DNA of 64,000 nucleotides from Bifidobacterium pongonis (GTDB taxonomy: Bacteria; Actinomycetota; Actinomycetes; Actinomycetales; Bifidobacteriaceae), in contig NZ_JAHBBE010000003.1 of assembly GCF_019331805.1 (NCBI RefSeq), forward strand, positions 1-64,000, in the 5' to 3' direction. A program made the translations under genes and the position numbers. This document shows, one piece after another, positions 9,611-18,663 of the stretch. The notes beneath the pieces were generated by a model that did no database searches, had not been told where the DNA came from, and saw only the letters and a program-made list of their open reading frames with translations. Within the stretch, counting starts at the first letter, position 1. Every line of letters begins with the position of its first letter.

Positions 9611-10957
9611 ATGGACAAGAAATTAGATTTGACGGAACCGATTATTGCATGGCTATTAAAACCTGATAGCAATTGTGCAGAAGTAGCAGCCATGTTGCGT
9701 GATACAGGGAAACGCTTCGAACTCACTGTTCCATTCAGAGACAATTTTGACAAATACCAGCAATGGTTTTTATCGAGTGGAATGGTTGTTCTCCACGATA
9801 AGCCCCTTGAGCCAGTGGAATTGCCGAGCATAATTCGTACAGTATCGAATGGCAGGTTTTATACCCTTGTGGGATGTCGCGTGAGTGGTTCTGTATCTGC
9901 GGGAACTGGGACGGGAGTTGTCGTTCCGACATACGTAGTTTTCGGGAATAGTAAAACGAATTTCGAAAAAATACATGCGATGCGTTCTGGCATTCCAGGT
10001 TTGTCACCGTGGTCGGGAATTTCCTCACTTTCGCTTTCTTTTGGTGACGGTTCTTCAAAGAAAACTGAAGTGATTGCGGAACCGCGCAATGAGATCGTGG
10101 TCGATGCGTCAGTGGGATTGAAGCTGCGGCCTGGTTACTCTGTAAAGACTTCTTTGAGGAGAGATGAGGTTACTGCTCGACAAATGGTCTTCATCGAAAC
10201 TAGGACAGATGAATTGCGGGATTGGACATGGCATTTGTTTTATCATCGCTCGTTGATGAACCTGCTTACTATTTCTGATTGGGTTCCAAGAACGTTTGCT
10301 GACTTGGAGGTTTTTCGGGACGAGGATTCCTACGAATTAGATGGGGAAAAGAGAGAGATGTGGCATCCTGTTTTGTCATATATGCCGCGAGTCGACCGTT
10401 CCCATTTTGAGAATCCTGAGTCTCAGTATCTCTTTTGCTTTTCCGACATCCGTGAAGAAGGAATTCGGAAATGGCTTGAACTAGTAGATAGATGTCAACA
10501 AGGAATGACTCTTCTTGCCTACGTGGCGAAGGAACAGGAACATCTTGCCCTTGAAACGTTGAATATGCTGACGGGGACCATGCTTGACTGCATTGGATGG
10601 TATGTCGTAAAGACAAAGAACCAGATAAAGCGTATGAAACGGAATTCCAAAACCGGTGAAATGCAATCTGCCGGTTTTTACCAAATGCTTGAGGCTGTAC
10701 AAGAGGAATTAGGAGATGTCTTTCCATTTACTGATCCAGAAGATTGGAGAAGGAATATGAGAAAGGCATTCGTCGGAAATAAGCATGGCGATGCGGAAGG
10801 CGTAGATTTCCAAACAATGTATGACGTGACAATGCAATCATTGGTCATTGCGCGAATGTGGGTAGGTCTGCAATTAGGTGCTGACGGGAATACGTTGAAG
10901 GAACGTGTCTCTTCTGATGAAATTGGTAAGAGGGTTAGTCGGTTTATTGCATGGTAG
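9611..10957 (+). CDS. Probable ApeA-like HEPN-family antiphage protein
   Basis: This 448-residue gene is clearly richer in A+T than its neighbours, a sign of transfer. The N-terminal half fits the loose pattern of ApeA N-terminal domains: KRFELTVPF, then YTLVGCRVSG around residue 80-90, then a beta-rich part ending in LSPWSGISSLSLSF. The C-terminal 130 residues are helical and include RKAFVGNKHGD near residue 382-392. This resembles the HEPN RNase signature, but the Arg-to-His spacing is longer than the canonical RxxxxH. ApeA proteins are thought to be abortive-infection RNases (family knowledge). The ATG at 9611 has an AGAGGAAG site. It faces away from the restriction operon across a 128-base gap. 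The family call is tentative, but the gene itself is secure. Confidence 0.6.
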   Translation: MDKKLDLTEPIIAWLLKPDSNCAEVAAMLRDTGKRFELTVPFRDNFDKYQQWFLSSGMVVLHDKPLEPVELPSIIRTVSNGRFYTLVGCRVSGSVSAGTGTGVVVPTYVVFGNSKTNFEKIHAMRSGIPGLSPWSGISSLSLSFGDGSSKKTEVIAEPRNEIVVDASVGLKLRPGYSVKTSLRRDEVTARQMVFIETRTDELRDWTWHLFYHRSLMNLLTISDWVPRTFADLEVFRDEDSYELDGEKREMWHPVLSYMPRVDRSHFENPESQYLFCFSDIREEGIRKWLELVDRCQQGMTLLAYVAKEQEHLALETLNMLTGTMLDCIGWYVVKTKNQIKRMKRNSKTGEMQSAGFYQMLEAVQEELGDVFPFTDPEDWRRNMRKAFVGNKHGDAEGVDFQTMYDVTMQSLVIARMWVGLQLGADGNTLKERVSSDEIGKRVSRFIAW

Positions 10958-11164
10958 TGCGCCGAGTCGGAAGCTGCTTTGTAGCATGCTTCTACGGACA
11001 TCAAGTCAGGCTTCTTGCTTTGGAGAGAAGTGCATCTATATTGGACAGATACAACTAATTGAAGTATCCAAAGCTTTATAGTGTGATGATGGCAACTGTG
11101 GCCAATAAAAAGTCCAGTAAAACTCTTTTCGAGCAAGTAATCATTTAAGAGAGGGGAAAGCACC

Positions 11165-12943
11165 ATGGACGCTGGCAAGAAAATCCTGCTGGACTTATTA
11201 ACCGGTTCGCTTCGGTTCACAGTACCGGTGTATCAGCGCAGATACTCATGGGGCGAGACGCAGTGCCGGCAATTGTGGGCCGACATTGTAACGGCTGGCA
11301 GGCATCCTGAGAGAACTCATTTCACCGGGTCGGTCGTATGGATGCAGGAAGGCGGCATCGGCCCGGATGGTGTCAGCCGATGCCAGCTCATCGATGGCCA
11401 GCAGCGCCTCACCTCGGTGACCCTGCTGCTTATCGCACTGGCCGAATATGCTCGAGAGCGCCCTGAAAACCTGCGATTCTCCGCAGACATGCTCATCGAC
11501 CGTGGCTATCTTGTCGACAAGTATGCAACCGGCGAAGGCCGCTACAAGCTGACGCTTTCCGGTGACGATAGAGAAGTGCTGCACAGTATGTGCGACCATG
11601 TGGTCGCCCCTGATCGGCCAAACCATGCCAATACGGATTCCCGGCTGGAAACGAACCTCGATCTGTTCCGTTCACTGGTCGCCGCAATCGATGATGCGAA
11701 CGTGGTGTGGAACGGTTTGCAGCGTCTCGAAGTCGTGTCTGTCACCTTGGACCAAGATCGTGACGAACCGCAACTGGTATTCGAATCAATGAATTCCACC
11801 GGGCTTGATCTGGAGACTTCCGATCTGGTACGCAACTACATGCTCATGGGGTGCCCCATGGCCGAGCAGAACGCCCTATACGCCGACTACTGGCTGCCCA
11901 TGGAACGTGTTCTCGGCAACCTCTCATTCGATGCGTTCCTGCACGACTGGATGGTCGTCATATTGAAAAAGCCCGTGCTCAAAGGTCGCGCCATGTATGC
12001 GGAATTCAAACGTTTTGCGGCCGACAGTCCCTTGTCACGCATGGAACGCGTGCGAAATCTTCTTGAGAACATGCTGGAATACGCCAAGTACTATGCCGCT
12101 ATCAAAGGCGTTGTCGCCGCTGGCAGTGGCGACATGAACGTGGACCAACGTCTCGATCTGATTCAAAAACTGGATAGCACGGTTACAGACCCGTTGGTTA
12201 TGTACATGTTCGCGATATGGAGGCATCATCGCATAAGCAATGACGGATTGCTACGCATGCTCGCGGATCTTGAATCGTATCTGTTTCGCAGAATGGTCTG
12301 CTCGGTGTCCAGCAGCGGACTGAACAAGCTTGTTCCGTCGCTGATCGTCAGACTTGATTCGGCTGAAGATGATTTGGCCGAAACCTTCGCCGCACTACTC
12401 ATCACCGAGACCGCCAAAGCCACACGCATGCCTACGGACAGTGAATTCAGACAGACGTTGCTCGGCGAGAACCTGTACCGGCCGGCCTGGCGATGCAAGT
12501 ATCTGCTTGCCGGCTTGGAGAACCACAACCACCCCAAGGATCCGCGGTCCTTCAGCAAATACACCATCGAACACATCATGCCGCAGAACGCCATGGCGCA
12601 CGCCGAATGGTGCAATATGCTCGCAGACCCCGACCGATTCCCGCTATTGGTGAACAGTTTGGGCAATCTGACATTGACCGCATACAATTCGGAGCTTTCC
12701 GACGGAACATTCGAACAGAAGAAAAACCGCGCAATCGGCGGATACGATAGCGAATACCTATCCATTTCCGCAGAACTGCACGATGCTTCGCAATGGAATG
12801 AACAGGCAATCGCGCAGCGAGGCACCCGACTTGCCGATCTCGCATTGCAGGTGTGGGCATGCCCCATAGCGGGGAATGAGGTTATGCAGACTCTGCGCAA
12901 TCGGAACGTGAACCAGGGGGGAACGCGAACAGAATGCCGTTGA
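11165..12943 (+). CDS. GmrSD-like restriction protein (DUF262 + DUF1524), frameshifted at its 3' end
   Basis: This frame encodes the N-terminal 592 residues of a GmrSD/BrxU-like protein. The DUF262 domain shows PVYQRRYSWGE (residues 21-31) and the nucleotide-binding IDGQQRLT (near 76). The DUF1524 HNH-like nuclease shows YTIEHIMPQN (near 468) followed by NSLGNLTLTAYNSELSD. Such proteins cleave modified phage DNA using NTP (family knowledge). The ATG has a GAGGGGAAAG site. Reading stops early: after a run of six G (12916-12921) the frame meets TGA at 12941, while the continuation of the protein is in the frame one base later. With five G the two parts would form one protein of about 820 residues. 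Confidence 0.85.
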   Translation: MDAGKKILLDLLTGSLRFTVPVYQRRYSWGETQCRQLWADIVTAGRHPERTHFTGSVVWMQEGGIGPDGVSRCQLIDGQQRLTSVTLLLIALAEYARERPENLRFSADMLIDRGYLVDKYATGEGRYKLTLSGDDREVLHSMCDHVVAPDRPNHANTDSRLETNLDLFRSLVAAIDDANVVWNGLQRLEVVSVTLDQDRDEPQLVFESMNSTGLDLETSDLVRNYMLMGCPMAEQNALYADYWLPMERVLGNLSFDAFLHDWMVVILKKPVLKGRAMYAEFKRFAADSPLSRMERVRNLLENMLEYAKYYAAIKGVVAAGSGDMNVDQRLDLIQKLDSTVTDPLVMYMFAIWRHHRISNDGLLRMLADLESYLFRRMVCSVSSSGLNKLVPSLIVRLDSAEDDLAETFAALLITETAKATRMPTDSEFRQTLLGENLYRPAWRCKYLLAGLENHNHPKDPRSFSKYTIEHIMPQNAMAHAEWCNMLADPDRFPLLVNSLGNLTLTAYNSELSDGTFEQKKNRAIGGYDSEYLSISAELHDASQWNEQAIAQRGTRLADLALQVWACPIAGNEVMQTLRNRNVNQGGTRTECR

Positions 12944-13631
12944 TTTCGCTGATCTATGCAAGCGGGGCATTCTTGCAGCTGGAGCCGCACTGGAAAGCCG
13001 GTATGCTGGCATAACCGCCACGGCAACCGTAACCGAAGACCACCGCATCCGCCTGTCCAATGGCGAGATATTCGACAGCCCATCCGGCGCATTCCGCCGC
13101 GCCAGAATGCTCAAAACCGGCGAGGATAAGCAGATCAACGGTTGGATAGTGTGGAAAGTTGCGGACGGCAGAACCTTAGACGAACTGCGGCAAGTCAGCG
13201 GCAATATCTCGCTGCGGCGCAGCTTCTGGAACGGCATGTACGAATATGCCGCAACGCGACTCGACTTTGTCGACGTGTATGGCGATCCGTCCGGCCGCAA
13301 GACGAACAGCGACACGTGGACGAGTTTCGGCGTGGGCTTGGGTTTCTGTCACCCGGATGGGGCGTTGAATATTCGAGGCGGCTATATTGCGGTCGATCTG
13401 TACTTCACCGACACGTTCCAGTACACGAAACTTTACGCTATGAGGGATTCCGTTGAACGGATACTGGCACATCTGGGCGAGGTGATGTGGGACGAACCGG
13501 ATGCCGACAAGAAAAACCGACGCCTTTGGGTGCGGCATGACGTGGATTTTGCCAGTGACATGAAGGAAGCCTACCAATGGATGACGGACGGGCTACTCGC
13601 TATGCGCAATGTGTATGAGCTGCTCGGCTGA
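12912..13631 (+). pseudogene. Detached C-terminal part of the GmrSD-like gene: RAMA/DUF4357-like and DUF4268-like domains
   Basis: This frame is open from 12912 and continues the upstream protein after the six-G run. It reads EQNAVDFADL, then a RAMA/DUF4357-like module (LSNGEIFDSPSGAFRRAR followed by INGWIVWKV), then a DUF4268-like domain (SFWNGMYEYA, WTSFGVGLGF, YIAVDLYF). RAMA modules are linked to sensing modified adenine (family knowledge), so this would be the recognition end of the nuclease. The first internal ATG is at 13107, but no good ribosome site precedes it. I read this as the 3' part of a single disrupted gene rather than a separate gene. Confidence 0.7.
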
Positions 13632-13704
13632 TGTTTTGACTGTTTCGACTGCTGTGCGTTCAATGCTTCATACAATGAACGTAACCATCCGAAAAGAGGC
13701 TGCC

Positions 13705-13980
13705 ATGAAATATGGGATGAGGAAACCAAGTTGGAAGAAAAGCCTGTCCGCGCGCATGAGGGGCCGCGCCACCCGCGCGGTCAAGAAAGCGTTGATTCCC
13801 GGCTACGGCAAGAAGGGCATGGGTTGGCTGCACCCCAAGCGCAAACTGTACAACACCATCTACAAGAAGACCACGTTCAGCCTGTTCGACCTGTTGGCGG
13901 ATTCTAGTGGTGGTTGCAACACCTTCGCTGTCAATCGCTCTCCAGTCTATCCGCTGATTCCGACCGGACCGAGTCGTTGA
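13705..13980 (+). pseudogene. Small basic protein truncated by an IS30 remnant
   Basis: The ATG at 13705 follows AAGAGG and starts a very basic product (MKYGMRKPSWKKSLSAR, then KKALIPGYGKKGMGWLHPK). The style is that of a short family of unknown function common in Bifidobacterium and Firmicutes mobile regions, usually about 60-70 residues long. The normal sequence ends at TTFSLFDLL (about 13897). The remaining residues up to the stop at 13980 come from the end of the IS30 remnant. The gene has therefore lost its own 3' end. Confidence 0.6.
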
Positions 13981-14380
13981 TGAGTTCCAGCATCGCCTCG
14001 CTCGGCTTGCGGTATCCGAGCGTCTTCCGGGGTCTGTCGTTGAGCTCCTCGGCGACCGCGTCGAGGTAGTCCTCGGGGAAGACGCCCAGGTCGGTGCCCT
14101 TCGGGAAGTACTGCCGCAGCAGCCCGTTGGCGTTCTCGTTGGTCCCGCGCCGCCACGGGCTGTGCGGGTCGCAGAAGTACACCCGCATGTCGAGCGCGGC
14201 CGAGACCCTGGCATGGAGCGCGAGCTCGGCGCCCCGGTCCCATGCGGGGCTGTTCCTGAGGATTCCCGGGAGGCCGGCCATCCTGCGGATGATGGCGTCC
14301 TGCACGCGCACCGCGTCGTGGCTGTCCGGCAGGTGCAGGAGGATGGTGAACCTGGTGGTGCGCTCCACGAGGGTGCTGAT
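13903..14380 (-). mobile_element. IS30-family remnant (3' end only)
   Basis: This piece holds the 3' end of an IS30 transposase and its terminal sequence (beginning near TAGTGGTGGTTGCAACACC). It interrupts the small gene on its left and is itself cut on its right, at about 14380, by the IS21 element. The other end of the IS30 is not found beyond the IS21, so part was deleted or lost. Confidence 0.75.
13931..14377 (-). pseudogene. IS30-family transposase, C-terminal fragment
   Basis: About 148 residues remain of an IS30 DDE transposase. Visible are STLVERTTRFTILLHLP, the conserved block FCDPHSPWRRGTNENANGLL, then KGTDLGVFPEDYLDAVAEEL and NDRPRKTLGYRKPSEAM, ending in ESADRLESD. The N-terminal helix-turn-helix and the first catalytic Asp are missing because the IS21 element begins there. 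The fragment cannot be active. Confidence 0.85.
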
Positions 14381-14578
14381 TGTTTATGTTCAATGTTTCT
14401 TAAGCAGTTTGGGCGGTATTTTTCCGCAGTTGGGGCTGCTGGTTTTCCGCAGTGTTGGCAGTGTGTGTGGACCGGTGGCTTGAATGAGGAAGGCATCGGA
14501 CCGTCGGACCTGTATATTCCCGAGTTGTAACACCATTTTCGGTCGGTTGCCGCCGGCCTGGCCCGGGAGGAAAGGAAC

Positions 14579-16051
14579 ATGGCGATTCCAATGCCTATAC
14601 AGCAGGATATTAGACGATACGACCGGCAGGGCATGCCGCACGCGCAGATCGCGCGCGAGTTGGGCGTGGACCGTGGCACGGTCGCCAAGTACGCCAGGCA
14701 GGAGGATTGCTCGCCCCAACCCAAGCGCGACAGGAGGTTCGGGCGCAAGACGGACGCGTACGCGGCGTTGATCGACCGGATGCTCGAGGCGGACCGGATG
14801 ATGCCGCGCAAGCAGCGGCACACGGCCAGGCGGATCTTCGACCGGCTGGTGGCCGAGCATGGGTTCGACGGCTCGTACAGCGTGGTGCGCCGCTACGTGA
14901 AGGAATGGCGCGAGACGAACAGGGAAAGCTCGGACGGGTATCTGCGTCTTGAGTGGGATCCGGGCGTGATGCAGGTCGATTTCGGCGTCGCCTTGGCAGA
15001 CGTGGCCGGTGTGGAGCGCACGGTGCATTTCCTGGTGGCCACGTTGCCATACTCGAACATGCGCTACGCGGTGGCGATGCCCGGGGAGAACGCCGAATGC
15101 CTGTGTTCGGGCCTGTCGATGGTGTTCGAACGCATGGGAGGCGTGCCGTCGGTGCTGGTGATGGACAACGCCACCGGCGCCGGACGACGCGACCGCGACG
15201 GCGAGGTCACGCTCACGCACGTGTTCGCCTCGTTCGCCTCGCACCATCGCCTGGAGGTGCGTTTCTGCAACCCGTACTCGGGCAACGAGAAAGGAAACGT
15301 GGAGAACGCGGTCGGTTTTCTGAGGCGCAACCTGATGGTGCCCAAGCCCGCGGCCGAGTCGTTCGAGCAGCTTACGCGCCTGCTGCTGGAACGATGCGAG
15401 GCGATGTCGCTGACGTCATCCAGCCCCAAGGACCCCGCCTCGAGCGTGGCCGACCGGTTCGAGACCGACCGGGACGCGCTCATGCCCCTGCCCTCGCACG
15501 CGTTCGACGCGGTGTCCTGGCACAACCGCAAGGCCGACAAATACGGCCGGGTCGAGTTCGGTTCGAACCACTACCAGGCCGGCGGCCGCTGGCAGCGGCG
15601 CAGCGTGCTGGTGGCGGCCCGCTGGGACAGCGTCACGCTGCACGACCCGGACGACGACACCGTGATCGCCGTCCATCCGCGCGCCTACGGCAGGGCCGAA
15701 TCGGTCAGGGACCCGGCCTTGGTCGTCCACCAGCTCGCAGCCAAGCCGCGCGCCTGGGGCGAAAGCGAGATACGCGCCGACTTCCCCGACATCGTGCGCC
15801 GCTGGCTCGACGAACGCGACCCCGACGACCTGGCCGCAAGCCTCAAGGCCGTCAGCGCCGCCTGCCGCGACTGCTCGTTCGACGCGGTCGCCAAGGCCGC
15901 GGCCGCCCTCATCGAGACACGCAAGCCCGAGCGCCTGCACGCCCACCAGCTCACACCCCACGCCCGCCGGCTCGACCAGGGACAGGACGCGCACTACGCG
16001 CACGAACCCGACCTGAGCGTCTACGACCGGTTCCTTGACGACCACGAATGA
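14579..16051 (+). CDS. istA: IS21-family transposase IstA
   Basis: This 490-residue DDE transposase carries out strand transfer for the IS21 element. It has an N-terminal helix-turn-helix (GMPHAQIARELGVDRGTVAKY, about residues 19-39) and a catalytic core with MQVDFG (near 135), VLVMDNATG (near 195) and GNVENAVGFLRRNL (near 240). The length matches the family. The ATG follows GGGAGGAAAGGAAC, a strong ribosome site. The stop overlaps the istB start as ATGA, giving translational coupling. The gene looks intact. Confidence 0.93.
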   Translation: MAIPMPIQQDIRRYDRQGMPHAQIARELGVDRGTVAKYARQEDCSPQPKRDRRFGRKTDAYAALIDRMLEADRMMPRKQRHTARRIFDRLVAEHGFDGSYSVVRRYVKEWRETNRESSDGYLRLEWDPGVMQVDFGVALADVAGVERTVHFLVATLPYSNMRYAVAMPGENAECLCSGLSMVFERMGGVPSVLVMDNATGAGRRDRDGEVTLTHVFASFASHHRLEVRFCNPYSGNEKGNVENAVGFLRRNLMVPKPAAESFEQLTRLLLERCEAMSLTSSSPKDPASSVADRFETDRDALMPLPSHAFDAVSWHNRKADKYGRVEFGSNHYQAGGRWQRRSVLVAARWDSVTLHDPDDDTVIAVHPRAYGRAESVRDPALVVHQLAAKPRAWGESEIRADFPDIVRRWLDERDPDDLAASLKAVSAACRDCSFDAVAKAAAALIETRKPERLHAHQLTPHARRLDQGQDAHYAHEPDLSVYDRFLDDHE

Positions 16052-16834
16052 CAAGGACGACGATGAACGCCACCAACACCGCGAAACGACGAAGGGCCAC
16101 CACTCTGGCCCGGCAGGAACGCATCCTGGACATGGCCACCAGCCTGCCATTGACCAAAAGCGTGCTACGCGAAGTCATGGCCGATGCCACCACCGCCAAC
16201 CTCGACCTGATCGAACGATGGTTCGGCCTTGAGATCGAGCAACGCGCCCGCTCCCGCAAAGCCCGCCTGATCCGCCAGGCCGGATTCCCCACCGCCAAGA
16301 GCCTGGACGGCTACGATTGGAGCCGTCTCAAAATGCCCGCCGACTGGGGGGCGTGGCCAGCTCGAGAGCCTCGAGTTCATCGAGCATGCCGAGGACCTCG
16401 TCCTCTACGGCGACGTCGGATGCGGCAAGACCCACCTCGCCGTCGCCATCGGACGCCTCGCATGCCTGAACAACATCCCGGTGCGCTTCTTCACCGCCAG
16501 CGACCTGCTCATGCGCCTTCGCCGCGCCAAAAGCGAGCACCGGCTCGACCACGAACTCGCCGCCATCGGCAAGGCGCGGCTGGTCATCATCGATGAATTC
16601 GGCTACATGCCCATCGACGAGGAAGGCAGCCGCCTGCTCTTCCAGGTCATCTCCGACAGCTACGAGACAAGGAGCATCATCTACACCACCAACATCGAGT
16701 TCAGCGGCTGGGGCAGGATACTAGGCGACGCCAACATGGCCGCCGCCCTCATCGACCGCACCGTCCACCACGGCAGGCTCATCCGATTCCAGGGAGAATC
16801 CTACCGCAGCCAACACGCACTCATGACCAAATAA
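16048..16834 (+). pseudogene. istB: IS21-family helper ATPase IstB, frameshifted
   Basis: IstB is the AAA+ ATPase that selects targets for IstA. The start (ATG at 16048, overlapping the istA stop) reads normally to KMPADWG. After a run of six G (16346-16351) the correct reading continues one base later: GQLESLEFIEHAEDL, Walker A GDVGCGKTHLA, Walker B LVIIDEFGYMP, then LIDRTVHHG and the stop at 16834. With five G the gene would be intact, about 260 residues. Either the element has lost mobility or this homopolymer was misread. Confidence 0.85.
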
Positions 16835-16934
16835 CTCATCCCACGGCCCGATGCCGACCACACCACCGAACAACACCGCCACAAGTGCGGAAAAATAGTG
16901 ACCACAATGCGGAACCCAAGTTGCCCAAACACAG

Positions 16935-17039
16935 CTCAAGCGGTGCGCCAGCCAGTACGACGATTACGCCAGCAACGCGGATCAGCGCCGTTCCATCACC
17001 CTGGGGTACATCACGGAATTCGGGCGGCTGCGCGGGTGA
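16935..17039 (+). pseudogene. 3' remnant of a gene cut by the IS21 element
   Basis: Directly after the IS21 right end an open frame runs for 34 codons to TGA at 17037: LKRCASQYDDYASNADQ, then RRSITLGYITEFGRLRG. It has a protein-like composition and no start of its own, so it looks like the C-terminus of a gene that lost its front when the insertions arrived. I do not recognise the family. The next 140 bases (17040-17175) are G+C-rich and hold nothing I can name. Confidence 0.45.
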
Positions 17040-17175
17040 GCGCACCGGGCTGGGCGTGCGCGGGCCGGCCGCGGGCTTATTTGGGGTGCCCGCGGTGGTC
17101 GCGCGGCCTGGCGATATCAAAAACTTGGCGAGAGTCGGAGCTGTGGGAAGGGTAGAGCCGACTTTCGTCATCAAC

Positions 17176-17361
17176 TCGCTTATTTGTGGCAGATTTCGAA
17201 GGTTGAAACATACCAGGTGGCTTATCTATGGCACTCAAACCGCGATAAGGGAAGTATGAGGGGCGGAATTCCAACGCCGATACTTCGCATAACGGCGATG
17301 AGATGCCACATATAAGCCACCTGGCAAAATTCACCGGCCCGAATCTGCCATGAATAAGCGA
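17176..17361. repeat. 186-bp palindromic MITE-like element, copy 1
   Basis: The ends are inverted repeats (TCGCTTATTTGTGGCAGATT against TCGCTTATTCATGGCAGATT read from the other end). Inside lies a second, longer inverted pair starting CCAGGTGGCTTAT (17213-17234 against 17302-17324). There is no coding capacity. A second copy of nearly the same length lies at 54324-54510 with the same outer and inner arms and a different centre. No obvious target duplication is seen. Confidence 0.8.
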
Positions 17362-17573
17362 ACTACCACATAACAAGGCGCTCATCGACCGTCGACCATT
17401 CGGCGATTGATGAGCAATGAGCTTCAAACAGCTGGGATACCCGGCAGCCATCGAGCGGCGACACGCCGAAGGAAGATTTTTCCGCCGCCAACGCGGTTTG
17501 TCCGGTTAGACCCAGTGTCCAGTTAAGAGAGACAACAGATGATCCGAACGTGCGGATCGGGAAAGGAATGATC

Positions 17574-18578
17574 ATGAAGAAGGCAATTGCGGCGATCGCG
17601 GCGGTGTTCGCGGTGCTGAGCCTGACCGGCTGCGGCGGTACCTCGTCGGCCCTCAGCATCGGCACCATCGAAGAGGGCGCACAGAATTTGGCGAAGGCGA
17701 TGGAAAGCGGCGACCCCTCGAAGATGAAGGAACTGACCTCCGCAGACACCGTTGGTAAGGGGAAGCTCCTCGACGTGAAGCCCACGAAGGCTGCAAGCGA
17801 TGTGAAGGTCGGCACCATTAAGGGCAGCACCGTGACCATGTCGTACAAGATCGGCAGCACGAAGTTCACCGACGATGTCAAGTTCATCCTGCACGTGGAT
17901 GGCAAGGGCAACGCCGCCTATATACCGGAGGAGCCCCCGTATGTGTGGACCTCGTACGCCGGAATCACGCTGAACGGTACGAAGCTGAACAACAAGAACG
18001 GCAGCAAGGTCTACTTCATGCCAGGCGAATATCAGATGTCCTATGAGGATAATCTCGTCGAGTATTCCGGCGCGACCGATTTGGGAGTCAATGAGGAAAT
18101 CGATTTCGGCTCACTGAACAGAATCGATAATAATGAACCTTCTCGCGATGGCAATTTCCACCTCTTCGAGAAGGGCAAGGCCAGCAAGAAGTATGTCGAA
18201 ACGATGAAGCAGGCATTGGCGGACAGCGCAGCGTACTACACCTGCGAAGATCAGTTCGATACGTTCTATTCCACTGCGGACAGCTCGACTATCGATGAGT
18301 TGGTGAACGATTGCAAGACGGTGGCAGGCGGCAATGAACGTATTGACACGTCCAATGTGACCGTCACTCTCGGCAGGAATCTCGCCGATGTGACGTTCGG
18401 CGGCACCGCTAGGGTGACGGTTTGCCACGGTCTGCTGTCCTGCTCGTACAAGAACGAGGACATCGACGTCAACGAGTTCAGGCCGAGGTTGGAGTTCAGT
18501 GATCCGCGGGAAGCCGAGGGCACAAGTTCCACGGTGGACATCTATCTCGACAACAGCTACAGCGTACTTCTGGAGTAA
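17574..18578 (+). CDS. Lipoprotein of unknown function
   Basis: The 334-residue product starts MKKAIAAIAAVFAVLSLTGC, a signal peptide ending in a lipobox, so the mature protein is probably tethered outside the membrane by Cys20. The rest is hydrophilic, Ser/Thr/Asp/Lys-rich and without a catalytic motif I recognise. Four further Cys residues in the last third (for example YYTCEDQF, NDCKTV, VCHGLLSCSY) may form disulphides. The ATG at 17574 has GGGAAAGGAA in front, better than upstream starts. It lies 85 bases before the zinc-ribbon gene and is probably co-transcribed with it. Confidence 0.75.
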   Translation: MKKAIAAIAAVFAVLSLTGCGGTSSALSIGTIEEGAQNLAKAMESGDPSKMKELTSADTVGKGKLLDVKPTKAASDVKVGTIKGSTVTMSYKIGSTKFTDDVKFILHVDGKGNAAYIPEEPPYVWTSYAGITLNGTKLNNKNGSKVYFMPGEYQMSYEDNLVEYSGATDLGVNEEIDFGSLNRIDNNEPSRDGNFHLFEKGKASKKYVETMKQALADSAAYYTCEDQFDTFYSTADSSTIDELVNDCKTVAGGNERIDTSNVTVTLGRNLADVTFGGTARVTVCHGLLSCSYKNEDIDVNEFRPRLEFSDPREAEGTSSTVDIYLDNSYSVLLE

Positions 18579-18663
18579 ATCGTCGTAGTGAGATCTGTTT
18601 ATCGGTATTCGCAAGTTTGTATAGGGATTTATAGGGAACTTTTTAGGAAAGAAGGAATTGATC

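Larger units (their letters stand above)
14381..16933 (+). mobile_element. IS21-family insertion sequence carrying istA and a frameshifted istB
   Basis: The element contains istA and istB in the usual order. Both ends share IS21-style binding repeats: GTTTGGGC and TTTTTCCGCA(G/C)TT occur near 14403-14460 and, inverted, near 16885-16930. I place the outer ends at TGTTTATG (14381) and AAACACA (16933). Ends are approximate. No clear target duplication flanks it: the left side is the IS30 remnant and the right side a different broken gene. Confidence 0.8.

Noticed and set aside
14381-16933. Target duplication at the ends of IS21
   Set aside because: The flanking bases (GTGCTGAT on the left, GCTCAAG on the right) do not match, so none can be claimed.
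18658-18663. TTG at 18658 as the start of the zinc-ribbon gene
   Set aside because: ATG 18664 is better spaced from AAGAAGGA and starts at the zinc ribbon.
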